From NCBI GenBank assembly GCA_026261815.1, contig JAMPIT010000258.1, forward strand, positions 12,453,501-12,517,500: 64,000 nucleotides of DNA, in the 5' to 3' direction. Made by a program: the position numbers and the translations under genes. The stretch is from Monarcha castaneiventris obscurior (Eukaryota; Chordata; Aves; Passeriformes; Monarchidae). The notes beneath the pieces were generated by a model. That model saw only the letters and a program-made list of their open reading frames with translations. It searched no databases and was not told the DNA's origin. This document shows, piece by piece, positions 9,692-22,000 of the stretch; position 1 is the first letter of the stretch, and the number at the start of each line of letters is the position of its first letter.

Positions 9692-12401
9692 TAGCACACC
9701 CTGTTTCCTGTCCTTTCACCAGCACAGGCAGCAGACTGCAGGCTCCCCACAAGTGCCTTTTACTGCTATAGATGCAGAGAAAATTGTAGTGAGTTCTGCT
9801 CAGCCCAAGAGTAGCACTTGTTTAATGCTGAAGAGTCCTTGGAGAGTTTCGCTGCCAAGCTCTAGGAATTTTTCAGAGTATATGCAAACTGGAGTTTTTT
9901 TATTTTTTTTTTTCACTTAGGACATATCTTCAAAGATGGATGCAGACAGATCTTGCAGCAGAACTTTTTACCTCAAGCACACTGAATAGCTATGCAGTGC
10001 TGGACTGAATCTGGCACATTCCCTGCTAGCTTAGGGAACGGGCTGAGTAAGGTTGTGGCTGTCTTCAAATTTCCATGTTCTTGGGTTCCTCAAAGAAATT
10101 TTATTACAGAAAACAAATAAATATCATCTGTCTCACATGACCTTTCATATTTTCCCTTTTTATTGCAATTCTTTATAGACTCTCCAAACTGTCACACAAT
10201 TGAACTTCCCTGTTTACGTGCGTGCATAGTATGAAAAAATATAATGGCTTAAAAACTTGGATTTAATGCAAAACAGCTGACAAATTTAGGCATACTTTTC
10301 TAACCCAGCTTTCCCCTATAATAACATTTGATTATTTCTAGAAGTCTGCAGTATGATTTTTTTTGTGCATTTGTCTTGCAGAATATTTTTTAGTTAAGGA
10401 AAAAATTGCTTCCCTGTGTCTTGGAGTACTTCTGTGATTTCAATTTACAGTATGTCCTCTTACTGCATTATTTATTTTAGGGGAAAAATAGTAACCGGGA
10501 TTGACTGAGTCTGCAGCATATTAGATTTTATGTATTACAATTAAATTCTCCTCTGAGCCATCTGGTTTACAGATTGTATAGATTTTTAAATTTTAGTTTG
10601 TCTTCCCAATTGACCTAGATTAGGACCACCTTTTCTAGTTTTACTCTTCAAACATTCCCTATATTTTAACTTTCCAGTAAAAGTAATGGTTATTGGCGTA
10701 TGAGGTGGTTAATAATCCTGAAATCATGATTTCAAATATTATCACATGAAGGGTATTTGCCAGGCAAAGGAGCCCAGAAATGACCTTTCAAATCTTACTA
10801 ATTTTCTACCAGAGAGAGGATAACTCACCTGCATCTGCAATATTTCCTTGCTCTTGGCCATGCTTAATATAGGTAGCATATTATAGCTGTTCTATTTTCA
10901 AGTAATTTTTTGGGGTCATACTTGTGCGCACTTGATTTTGAGTTTTCCAGGATATCAGTGTGCAGAGACTGGCTTTAGATCAGATTGAAAGAAAGGATAC
11001 TCTCAGCAAAACCAAGATGTTGGGTCCAAAATAGCAAAATTGCAAAATGCAAAAACCTCAGCAAAACGTCTAAGCAGCACCTGAGCTCACTCGCATTGTG
11101 GCTTTGCCTTGCAGGTTCTCGTGTGTCTGCAGGTCTGCCTGTGCAGAGGTGCTGTCTATCCTGATTTTGCAGTGAGGCACCAAACTCTGACTGTCATTCT
11201 CAATGCACAGCACTTAGATCTGGAAGGGAGGCTTTGATGCAGTGCCCTAAGGAAGCACATAGTAAATTTTAGGTATTTCTTAGATAAGGTAAGTTGGAGT
11301 ACAGGCCTTGGGGGCTGTAATTTTAGACGAACTTAAATCCTGTTTAGTTCCTGGGTCAATTGCTTGATCCTGCCACAATCTATTTCTTCTGAGAAATCTG
11401 AGACTAAACCATTGATAGCTTTGGACTGGGAACTGTGTAGATAGGTATTCCATATGCTAGAAGAAGGTCTTGGAAATTATGGCTTCTCTGAATCCTGTGT
11501 GTCAAAGTGTATTTTAGGAAGGCAGCCTAAGCAAAGGGTAATATACATTTGGAAATGTGCTCCTTAACTCTCCAGGCAACTATTAAGGTTTTCATGTTGC
11601 TATACACATTTTTATTAACATTCTCTTGTTCAAGTGTAGAAATACATGATTAGAGCACGTACATGAATATTTTGAAATCATCATAGAGGGGATAGCAGAC
11701 CAGCAGTGCAGAATAGAATTATCATACAGTAGGAATACCCTGTAGTGATATTATTCTTGTAGCTGGAATTAGTGTAGAATTTTTTGGAAATTGTGTTCAA
11801 AGTGTGATGGTAGTTGTCAGTCTTGTAATGACAAGGTACAGTTTTGTGTGTTAAGCTTATTTGTACACATATCTCAAGAGGGTTTCACCTTCCCAAGTTA
11901 TTTAGAATTACATATACCGGGATACCACACTGACTGTTGAGAAAATTGTTCTTGTCAGATCAGTATGTTGAGGTTTCCTATGTTCCCTGTTTCTAAGGCT
12001 ATTGTAGTTCTTGCTTCATAGCTCTTCCCGTGAAGAAAAGGTAATCCTGATGGGAGGTGGGGTGACTGTAACCTGCTTTCTATCAGAGGATATTTTCCTC
12101 CAGATTTGTCCAAACCAGGACACATATGCTCCCTTATATTCTGTCTTAACTCATGGACTGAGGCAGAAAAGTAGATTTCAATTAGATTTTTTATATAATC
12201 TCTAAACTTTTGTCCCAAATTTCTTCAAACTGAAACAAAGCTCTCCTTTGCCAGTCAGTTGTTTTTGTTACCGCGCACAGATTTTCACATTGCATTTTTC
12301 ATCTTTTATCTATTTACTATTTCCTATACCCAGGCTAAATTGCCACATTAGATTTTTATTTCCAAAGCAGATATTTTCTACTAAGTTAATTTTCAAGGAA
12401 G
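9692..12401. other. Right flank of the GC-rich island, then AT-rich unique sequence
   Basis: GC content falls back to background by about 9,850. A T-rich run lies at about 9895-9912. From 10,000 to 12,400 no transposon or exon was recognised; paired short frames near 11955-12218 (minus) and 12011-12205 (plus) are chance-length. Confidence 0.6.
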
Positions 12402-12482
12402 ATATACTATACTATACTATTACTATACTATACTATACTATGCTATCCTATGCTATGCTATTCTATGCTATACTATACTATT
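12402..12482. repeat. (ACTAT)n pentanucleotide microsatellite with interruptions
   Basis: About 80 bp of TATAC/ACTAT repeats. The ends are nearly pure. The central part carries G and C substitutions (GCTAT, CCTAT, TTCTAT variants), and one unit near 12,420 is a base short. It underlies the C-terminal Tyr/Leu-rich part of a false frame at 12248-12496. Confidence 0.95.
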
Positions 12483-13779
12483 TCCTAATCATCTAATCAA
12501 TCTTTATTATAATAACCAGTATATATTATCCTTATGAACCTTAGTTTTTTCACTTAGACTCAGTTTGTTTCTAAATTAGTACCATATTTAACATGCACAG
12601 TCATCATCTCATCCAACAAAAGAGTAATATAGCCAAATGCTGTGGAAAAAATTGAATACTGCAAAAAATATTCTGTGATCCTAGCATACCCACTGTAAGC
12701 CCTGGTATCAGTCTTGATGAGAAGAAAATTCCACAAACATCTTGTTCCATCTAATAGGGAGATTTTTCTCAAAGGTTCTGCTGAGTTGAGTAGGATTAGT
12801 CCAAGCAAAAAAAAAAAAATTTTTTTTGCATGGAGGGAACTGTTTGGGAGGCAGAGAGTCTGCAGTGCCCAGAATATGCAAAACACAGATGACAGTACTT
12901 AACCATCGCTGTACTCCCTGGTAAAGTGCTTCTGTGGTATCAATTTATAATTATCAAGCAGAGTTCTGAAAGTTTCATGACATTAACAGGTCATAATTCT
13001 AAACATAAGCTGTATTGCAAGATGCATTTTTTGTTCACCAACTTTATTTCATAGTTTTCAGCATCAAGGGGTTGTGAGTAAAGTACATATAACGAAAAAG
13101 AAAAAAATAAGGTTGAAACAAATCTTGATAAAATTAACCTAGTAATACCGTAGAGTAATTTCTTCATAGTAGAATTTCTTAGAAATCAAAAGTGAAAGCA
13201 ATGACCAGATGAAGAAAGCAATAAGTAACAAAAGCTAAATATTGTCATGATTAATATTAACACAAATACAATTTTATAGAATGCATATCAGACTTTATAC
13301 AAGACTGAAATAAAAATGGAACCCCAGGAGATGGGGCAATAAAGAATGGTAAGGAGAGGTCAAGCCTCAGAGGGAAGCATGTGAAGAAGAATTTTAAGAA
13401 CAAACCATTGAAGCAAATGATAGCACATTTCCAGATGTTCTTTGTGAGTTTTAAAGGGTTTCAAATATGAAATAGCAGCTCAGTAAACTGTGGTGCCCAA
13501 CCTGCTGCTTAAATCAGTCTTGGTGTCAGAATCCCGGTTCCAGGTGTAACTAGTACAACTGCAGGTTTGTTAGCTAGATCTGATTTTTTCTGCCAAAACA
13601 AATAACACGGAGCTAGTAGATCTAGGAAGACCAATAGAAAAAGTCCTGCTTTATGTAACCAGGCAGAATTAATTGAGATTCGGTAAGAAAAGGAATGGCC
13701 TGCTTATTCTCTCCACAACAGTTCTCTCACAAGAGCTTCCCAAAGAAAATAAGATGCTCTGGAATAGAAAGGAATGTTT
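12483..13779. other. AT-rich unique non-coding sequence with an A/T inverted repeat
   Basis: At 12805-12829 the sequence is GC-A13-T8-GC, a perfect self-complementary core likely to vary in length. A 108-codon minus frame (12560-12886) overlaps a plus frame and matches no family. About 13,480-13,780 may be the more decayed 5' continuation of the neighbouring CR1 relic, but similarity is not readable there. Confidence 0.5.
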
Positions 13780-14610
13780 TCATACACTGGTTGAAAGGGG
13801 AGAAGCGAGGTGCAGGAGTGCTTTTAAAACAGAGAGAGTTTTCTAAGTGGATCCTCTAGGGACTGATACTGGAACATGAGTTATTCAACAAATTTTTACA
13901 TGATCTGGAAAGGTGGATGAATAGTGATGCAAAAAATGTTTTCCTGATGATATAATTCAGAAAATGTATTGAAAAATGACTACCAGCAGAGCATTCAATT
14001 CATGTAGGAATAAAAGCAGTGAAGTGGACAATGCTGTAGATGGTCCTTCAAAAATTCAAAGCTGTACTCATGAGCACTCTGAAAGAAAAAAATTATGTTA
14101 AAAATTATTGGAAGGTTAGGAATTATTGGAAGGCTGCAAACCAGAAAAGGTGGTCACGGCATTTTACAAGTTTTACTCCTCTCAAATATTGTGTGCCATT
14201 CTGGCCATGCTGTCTGCATAAAGAACATGTGTGGAATGGAAGATTTCTTGGTTAAAGAACAGAATTATTGATGGGCTGGGTTGGTCTCTCTGTGATTAGA
14301 AAATTAGAAAAAATACTTTTAGAATTTGCTCAGTAAAATATGATGCCCATACAACCATAGGTGGTGAGAAAATGAGTAGAAAATAATGTTATTCAATATT
14401 TCTAATTAAAAAAGAATTAAAGTATTTTAATTAAATGATCAGATGATAGACTTTAAACAACAAAATAAATCAGGAAAGGGAGTACTTTTTCACACAGCTT
14501 ACAATTGTGGGTCCACTAAGACGGGATGCTGGAGACAGCAAGATTAAAATTAATTCAGAAAGGGATGTGAATTATTTTAAAGAAAATCCCTGCTAGTTCC
14601 ATTAAGCATG
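13780..14610 (+). mobile_element. Ancient, heavily decayed CR1-family LINE relic
   Basis: The stretch follows the order of an old sauropsid CR1 3' half. A segment near 13,860-13,930 corresponds to the reverse-transcriptase region just before the catalytic box (words such as TTATTCAACA and ATGATCTGGAAA). Near 13,945 a remnant reads DD-I-I where the element normally has its acidic box. About 14,110-14,240 holds the part reading like GTTAGGAATTATTGG and CTGTGTGCCATTCTGG equivalents. About 14,470-14,600 holds the terminal ORF part around TACTTTTTCACACAG. Many stops and indels break every frame, and no octamer tail is visible. The family assignment is from memory of CR1 sequence; the subfamily is not determined. 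Confidence 0.65.
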
Positions 14611-15479
14611 TTAAATTAGAGGCTCAGAAAGTCCGAAACCAATGAATCACAACCTAGAAAGCCACAGCAGAGGGGTAGACCATTTTCCCTGCTCTTTTTT
14701 TGTAAAAATCTGCATCGTACCACCAGTGGCTGGGAATAAGCTTCTGGTTGGTTTGGTCTGATCTCCCTACTCACCGTAGTAACTGGGACCTCTGTTACTA
14801 TCCTTGGGCCTGTGATTAGCTGACATTTTTCGGAAATACTACTGAGAGCTAGACAATTATTCACTGGCATTAAGCTCTCCTGTGTGTGCATGTGGGTACA
14901 AATTACCTTGATTTCTTCCAGTTTATTTGTTAATCAGATTTAATTATCTTGGATGGACTCCTGCTACCATTTTTCATATATTGTTGAGTTGGAAAGTGGG
15001 CATAGTGGATTCAGTGTTGCCATGGGTAGACCCTCTTAAATATTATAGAGTTACCCTAAATCATTCTACCTCTGTTTAAAAACCCTGTTCTAAGTCATGG
15101 AAAATGACTTAATCTGTTATTGTTGGATCTATTCCGTGAATATCCATGACTTTCTTGGTCTCAATACCATGAATATTTTATTGCATAGTAGAACACTCTG
15201 TACATATTAGCAAGCCCATTTTTGTGACTGAATTTGGCAGATGATTGTGCTTTTGCTGTTTCACAACAGTTATTTTTACTAGTGTTACAATAATGCTCAG
15301 AACCCCCCTGTGGGCTGAACCCCTTTGGTGGCAGATGCTTTAGCAGAACTAGAAGACTCTTTGCTGTCTGAAAACACTGGTGGTCCAAACAGATAAAACA
15401 GACAAAAGTGAGAAAGGCAAAGCATAGCAAAGAAATGCACTGACTTGCTCACCATTACAGGGCATGTTGATTATAGAAA
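14611..15479. other. Unique sequence between two CR1 elements
   Basis: No convincing repeat. A 91-codon minus frame (14616-14891) and an 89-codon minus frame (15161-15430) have no recognisable domain. Part of it could be a decayed CR1 3' UTR from the element to the left, but no diagnostic words survive. Confidence 0.5.
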
Positions 15480-16472
15480 TTACAGTAATTGTAATCATTT
15501 TGGACTTCAGCAAAGCTTTTGATACGATCTCTCACAGTATCTTTCTGAACAAAAAGTCTGGCCCACAGCTGAGTAACCATGGCAGCATCTTTATTAATGA
15601 CTTGGATGCAGCACTCAAAAGAATAAGTAAGCTTGCCTATGACACTAAATTGGGAAGAGCTGTTGACTCTCTCAAAGGTGTGTAGGCCCTGCAGAGACAC
15701 CTTGACAAATCAGAGATGGTCAATCACCAACTGTATGAATTTTAACAAGGGCAAGTGCCAGATTTGGCACCTGGGCAAGTCTGTATAGACTGGGGAATGA
15801 GATGCTGGAGAGCAGCTGTGGAAAGGAACCTGGGGGTCCTGGTTAATGGCAAGTTGAATCAGCAGTGCCCTGGCAGCTGGGAGAGGCAACAGGGTCCTGG
15901 GGACATCAGGCACAGCATCACCAGCCGGGCAAGGGAGGGGATTGTCCTGCTCTGCTCTGCACTGGGGCAGCCTCACCTCGTGTCCTGGGGGCAGTTTTGA
16001 GTGCCACAATGTAAGAAAGACATGAAACTATTGCAGTGTCCAAAGGAGGGTGAGAAAGGTCTGGAAGAGAAGCTGTATGAGGAGGGTCTGAGGTGACTTG
16101 GTCTGTTCAGCCTGCAGGAGACTGAGGGGAGACCTCATTGCAGTTACAGCTTTCTTGTGAGGGGAAGAGGAGGGGCAGACACTGATCTCTGCTCTGTGGT
16201 GACACTGACAGGACCGAGGGAATGGCCTGAAGCTGAGTCAGGGGAGGTTTAGGCTGGATGTTAGAAAAAGGTTCTTCACCCAGAGGGTGGTTGGGCACTG
16301 GAACAGCCCCCAGGGCAGTGGTCACAGCACCAGCCTGACAGAGTTCAAGAAGCCTTTGGACAACGCTCTCAGGCACATGGTGTGACTCTTGGTGTGTCCT
16401 GTGCATGGGAATTGGGTTCAGTGACACTGATAGGTCCCTTCCAACTCAGCACATTCTATGATTCTATGATTT
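15480..16472 (+). mobile_element. CR1 LINE, 5'-truncated, with reverse-transcriptase remnant
   Basis: This is the longest well-preserved CR1 in the window. The plus frame at about 15,500-15,550 reads LDFSKAFDTISHSIF, a hallmark reverse-transcriptase block. Soon after comes FINDLD and then LAYDTKLG, where the family's catalytic ADD box has become AYD. The two blocks are much closer than in a complete enzyme, so an internal deletion near 15,570-15,590 is inferred. The remaining 3' ORF and UTR follow in order (GGTTCTTCACCCAGAGGGTG near 16,270). The element ends in two ATTCTATG-type octamers at 16,453-16,470, the CR1 3' signature. Frameshifts and stops make it non-functional. Confidence 0.95.
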
Positions 16473-17949
16473 TCTAACTTCATCAGCTCTTTTTTATTCA
16501 CCCATTTGATTGAATACAACAGAAGAATACAGTGTTCATCTTTGAAAACTGGGTTTACAAATTGTATTTATACTTCTTATGATTTATTTTTGTATCAGGT
16601 AAAATAAGTTTTGCTATATCCCCTTTATAGCACATAAGTTGTGCTTACTTACAAAACACATAAGAAGACTTTTACACAGTATGTTGCAGTTATTATCCTT
16701 TTTTTAGAGAATTAGCATCAACACACTTGCAATATGTTTCTTACTGTAGCCAAAATATATTGTGTTTTTATCTTTTATGTCTACAGATGATGGCAAATCT
16801 GTTCTGGTTCAGAAGTACTGAAAAGAGTTTTAACACAGAGTCAAGGACTTTAAAAAATACAAATATATATATATGTATATATAAAATACTGTTGTTAGAT
16901 TACCATTTTTTTCTGTTATTATATATGCAAAATATTAAAAAGCCTCTGCTGATATAAAACAGTGACAAAGGGTACAAGGTGTCAGTGCCTAGAAAAATGT
17001 GTTCACAGCAAATGCATCCAATAGCAGTGCTAAAAAAAATCCCTAGAGGCCAAGTTAGTTTTTAAATCCCCATGTGAGCCCTGGCATTGCAAACAAGGTA
17101 CTATGAAAATTTCTACAGATGGCTGCTTAATGTGTAAATTAATCTGACTCAGTAAGGATCATGCTAGTCAGTGGCAGTTATAATTATAGATCAGTATAAG
17201 ATCTTGCTCTACAAATTTGTACAACCACAAAACTACCAACAAACACACGTTTATTTAAATACTTTAATTATTTACTGTCAGGATTTGTGACACATGTATG
17301 CTTCAGCTTGCAAACATTAACTAAGAGTGATACACTACAGTGTAGCTAGCATAAAAATAAACAAGGTACCTTGTTTATTTTTAAAACAAAAGATCCCCAA
17401 ATAGCCAAACCCCAACCTGCAGGAATAAGGAGTACCAGAACATGTAAAATAATACAATCAGACATAAAACATCTCATTGTGTGCTGCTGTCCTCAGGAAT
17501 TTAAGAGAACAACTAAAGTGCAACATTCTAGAGAGAAAGAAAACAATGTAGGTATCCTCAAATTGGATGTATATTTACAACTTGAGTAGAGAGGTATGGA
17601 AAAATTTCAAGGCAACTGATGGAAGTTAATTTCAAGCAAAGTTATTCACAGTTAATGAGATTTATGTGAATTTTCAACCACATTTCTTTTCCTGAAGAAT
17701 TTAGGAAAGCAGCAACCTTGAAAAGCTCATCTGTTCTGGTTACTCGTGTCAGAAAGCAATCCCTTGCTCTCTCTGAATCAACATGTGCCAAAGAACTCAC
17801 CATGGCAAATGGGCAGCAATTGACAAAAACCCTTCTTTTTTTTTTTTTTTTCACTTTGTAAATATAACAACCCTATTTTAATCTTTGTTATAGTCAATTT
17901 AATGGAAATTTACTTTAAATGAGTTAATTTGGAAACGCTCTTCCCTTTA
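16473..17949. other. AT-rich unique sequence with short simple repeats
   Basis: Contains a TA-rich run at about 16861-16884 and a T16 run at 17836-17851. A 12-base palindrome-like ACAAGGTACCTTGT core lies near 17,362-17,375. Short frames (17371-17589 plus, 17642-17854 minus) are unassigned. No exon recognised. Confidence 0.55.
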
Positions 17950-18110
17950 CCAGAGAAGTAAAATAAATAACAGAGAGCAAGGGAGATAAAGAAAAGTGGA
18001 TGACAAAGAGAATCAGGAAAAAACAAAACAAAAAGAAGATATAGGGAGAGAAAGAAACAAAAAGAAAGCAATACAGAGCAAATGGAAGGAAGGAGACCAG
18101 GGGAGGTCTA
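17950..18110 (+). repeat. Homopurine-rich (A/G) tract
   Basis: About 160 bp is strongly A plus G on the plus strand, with GAAAGA, GGGAGA and AAAGAAG words but no fixed period. Such tracts can be ageing microsatellites and can adopt triplex-like structures; here only the composition is observed. Confidence 0.6.
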
Positions 18111-18964
18111 TTGGTGTTATACTTCAAAGCGATCATAATTTCCTCACTAGTGTATACTTTCAGATAGCACTACAGCAGCATTTCTGCAAGTATAGGGAGT
18201 GAAGGGTAGTGTTTAAAGTGGACTCTTTGGCATTTGAGAAATGTTCAAACTGTACACCTGGTTTATCATATATATAATGTGAAAATGGAACCTCAGCTTC
18301 ATTGCTTTTGTCTGAAATGTTAGACAAACTGTAAAAAAGAAGTGTTTCAGTGATACACTTCAAGTACAAGCATTTGGACATTTTTCTGAAGGGTTCACGC
18401 TGTGTCTTGTCTAAGCTCCCCACAACCACTGAATTCTTAAATATGTTTACTTGAAAAGGTCAATAGCTGGTTATCCTGTAAACTTTTCTCTAGGCTAGAT
18501 AATAACAAAGTATTAGTTTTTGCTCATCTTTAGTTGTCAGACACTCACTAGGAGGTATCCAGTGTGCTCATTTTTCCTCAGATTGTAAATGAGAGGGATA
18601 AAAGTGAATCAGAGGCAAGCAGTTGACTGCATTTATTTATTTTATTTTTTTCTTCTAAAAGTCCTGAAATAAAACCTTAACAAAAGAGGAAGAGACATTT
18701 AATTAAGTCATAACCCTCTAGAGCAGCAGCATAAAGTACATGAAGAAGCAAGCACATTCAGCACACAGACAACAAAGGGAAGAAAAGCTGTTTGTTAAAT
18801 CAAACAATGCTGTATCTTGGTAGGGTGAGGCTTCCACGAGGCTATCGCTGTTATACAGCACGCACAGAAACCCTGTGTTAGTCGAAGGGTTCCTGTAGCC
18901 AATCACTCTGGTGTGAAGACTGGAACTCCATGGCAGAAATCTGAATTGTAAGCAGTACCAAGAG
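18111..18964. other. AT-rich unique non-coding sequence
   Basis: Two short minus frames (18160-18429, 18718-19014) occur; the second runs into the C/A-rich tract and ends in low-complexity residues. No gene or transposon recognised. Confidence 0.55.
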
Positions 18965-19025
18965 AGAAACCAAACCCGAAACCAAACCCAAAACCAAACA
19001 AAAAGCCCAAACAAGAAAAAAACCC
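18965..19025 (+). repeat. C/A-rich degenerate (AAACC)n tract
   Basis: Repeated AAACC, AAACCC and AAAACC words on plus; the minus strand reads as irregular TTTGG/TTTGGG. The period wanders between 5 and 7 bases, so it is low-complexity rather than a true tandem array. Confidence 0.6.
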
Positions 19026-22000
19026 ACCTTTTCTTGCATGTTTTTTTTCCCCCAGAAGGTTTCGCCAGTCTGGTTTCTATAATGCTTGATATTTTATCTA
19101 AAATTTCTCAAGGAAATAGTGTTGCTGAATTGGCAAAAAGGGTCCAACACTGATGCGTGTTTTAGAACAAGATGGAAAGTCATCCCCTAGACAAGACTGA
19201 AGCAATTGAGGCTGGCTGGAGGGAATGGTAAAGGCAATACTTGCTTCTTTAATTGCATGGGTATATTGATCATTGACTTGTCAAGATTGCCCTGTGGGGT
19301 GTGACTGTTACAGTGCAAGGTCAGACAGTGGCAACAGGCAACTCCATAGATGTATTCTATCAATAGACAGAGAGAGGTCTGTGGTTGCTCTCGCTGGCTG
19401 AGAACATCCTTGGTGCCTCAAAAATAGTGCTTCTGCAACAATCTCTAGATAAAGGTTAAGCTTGGAGACTTGAGAAAATAAAATTAATGAGAAGAGTAAC
19501 ATATACTTGATGAGCCCACAAACGTGTTCAAGGTGGGCTCTGAACTTGCTGTCAACAATTTAAACCACCAAAAGGAGGCTACCAAAAGAGGGCTTTTTCC
19601 CCTAACCACACTACAGAATGTAGTTCAGGGGGCGGTTCAAGCTAAGACCAGTTGTCTACATGGGAACGGGCCACAGTGGATCCCCCTGGCTCTGAAGCTA
19701 CTTTTCTGCCTCTGTTAGACAGGACACCTCTTCCTCAGCTTTGTCCATCGTTGCTAGATAGTTTTTTCTGCAACACTTTTGGAAGTGGTCAGCATGTGTA
19801 TAGTTATCCATGGAGTCTACTGTGTTCCTTGCAACAGATTGTACCCTGCATTTTAGGGACAGTTGGGTACTATTTGCTATTTGTATATTGGTAACCATAC
19901 AAAGAATTTTTAGACTGTGAATATTTTTTTTTTAATTTGGCCTTTATCTACATTCAAATAAATAAGGTGCATTCTTTTGGCAAATTTTTGCTTCTTAATA
20001 ATCTCTGACAGCTAAGTAAGCAGAAATTTTCACTGAACATATATTTTGAATTTGATGATTTCCTGTAATGAATTTACATGTTAAGATTTGAATCTAGTTC
20101 AAAACCAGACTTACCATTAAAAAGTGCAGTTATTTGTTCTGATTACATGTATAAGTCAATTGGAATTGATTGTGGTTCCCTTACTGGAAGTGAACATTCT
20201 GATAAAAATGTTTAAATACTTCAACATTTGTTTTTCCTGAGCATCCTCCAATGATATGATTATTATAGGAACTTACAGTATTCTACTGATAAAAAAGGCC
20301 AGATCTAGTTGAAATTTTCTTTGTCTTGGCCACTGAAGAAAGAATAGATGTTTAAAAATAAAGAAACAGACAGTTAGATGGAAGGAAGGGAAGTCATAAT
20401 AGAGTATAATATTGATTTGCCTCATCTCTTAGGCATTTATGCTTCATCCAGAAGGTTCCTCCCTGGTTTTCTGCTGCAAGGCAGTGTGTAGTATACCACG
20501 TATAGTTAATTAGGTGAACTAAATAGTATGCAGAGATTAGCATAAAGTACAGTTAACCATGTCTGCCATATGTTCAATTGTGCTTTATTGTGAATGTGGA
20601 GGAATAATTACATAGTATGCGGCATATTACACTTTTTCTATAATTTACATAGTAGTACTGCAATAAAATTATGTTAATAACCTCAGACAAACCCTTAAAA
20701 GTAATGAAAGTCACAGGTCAGCACCAAAATTTTAATCCTACTTGCAATGGGGATCAAGCCAATATTATGAAAGCAGCACATTCTGTTGTGCATTTAAATA
20801 CCACATTCAATCCTTACCTGTGTCTAGTCTCACAGCTTTGTTGATTAGGCTCCAAAATTTTTTTCCCTGGGGTTCTTTTGGCTGGAGTGGCAACAGGCAC
20901 CAGTGTAATGTGGCTTGGCAGGTGAGAGCAGAAGGCACAATCAGCGAATTATAGCTGCAGTGTTTTCAGCAATAATTACAGAGAATTGATTTTGTCAGAT
21001 GAAATTGTACACATTGGGTACATGGAATATTATTTCCAAGAGGGACCTAGGAACGTATTGCAAAGGAGGCAAAATACCCCCACCATTCCCACAACCTAGG
21101 AAAGCTGCAGAAAATGCAAAGTGAGGTCAAAACTCTAAAAGCCATCGCAAATGTGGTTGCCACAGGAGATAAAATTAAAAGCTTTGAAATCTTCAGGGTG
21201 AAAGTTAGATTAACTTTCTGATGTTCCAGACATCCTCTTTGAATTTATTTCCCTCTGGCTAAATTGTTCTCTTGCATCTCAGCTAATATTTTCAGGTATT
21301 TCTTAATATGACTACTCCTTGAAAGGCTGGGAAAAATTAGAATGTGCGCGTATAAAAGAGATTTTTAAAAGGCCAAATCCATCTGGTCAAAACAGAAACA
21401 GCCATGCGAAATTCAAGAAACTGGTTGATCTGTGTGCAAATTAATTTTTGTGTTTATGGAAAAATTAATTAACCTGGTACCAACTCCTTCCCTTCACTGC
21501 AACCACTGTATTTCTGGTACTTTATTCCTTTTAGGAGGGCATTAAAAGCCCTTAACATCCTACATCTTCTGGGTCACTGTGCTACTATTTAAAGAATCAT
21601 GTTAGTATCATTCTTACTCCTCGAGCAAAAGCTAAAATAGTTAATGTCATCAATTTGGCTAAAGTCTGAATCTGCTAGAAAACTCTTTAATGTCTCTAAT
21701 TTTGGTGTACTTTTCTGATGTCCAATTTTCAAGTCACCAGAGTAAGTCCACATTGCTTGGTTTTACCTTTTTACTTGACAATTCTGGTAAAAGTGCTCAG
21801 TGGAATGAGTTTCCAAAATAATTGCAATGCAACTCAAGATAATTTTAGATGATTCTCTCTCTCTGTCCTACACTGCTTTATAACAACCCGCCCCAAAATT
21901 CCTACAGAAAACTCTAAGGATAGGACATGGGAGGAAAGAATTTTCATGGAACAGTGAGCATCAAAGTTGTGATTCCTCCTTTCCTGTGCCACAGGAAAGC

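Noticed and set aside
9064..9920. Long open frames of 157-262 codons on both strands with 8-residue repeats, resembling a repetitive secreted or structural protein
   Set aside because: They are explained by the 24 bp minisatellite: the period is divisible by three and stops are absent in most frames of the unit. The three 22 bp units shift the frame, and five frames being open at once argues against selection for any one.
15464..15685. 73-codon frame as a host gene
   Set aside because: It carries CR1 reverse-transcriptase motifs and is part of the LINE at 15,480-16,472.
16107..16427. 106-codon minus frame
   Set aside because: It is the antisense of CR1 3' sequence. The corresponding frames at 28031-28354, 28272-28550 and 29979-30296 are likewise inside CR1 copies.
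20975..21190. Possible old CR1 internal fragment
   Set aside because: Only two short word matches (near 20,998 and 21,040) were seen and no 3' end; too weak to annotate.
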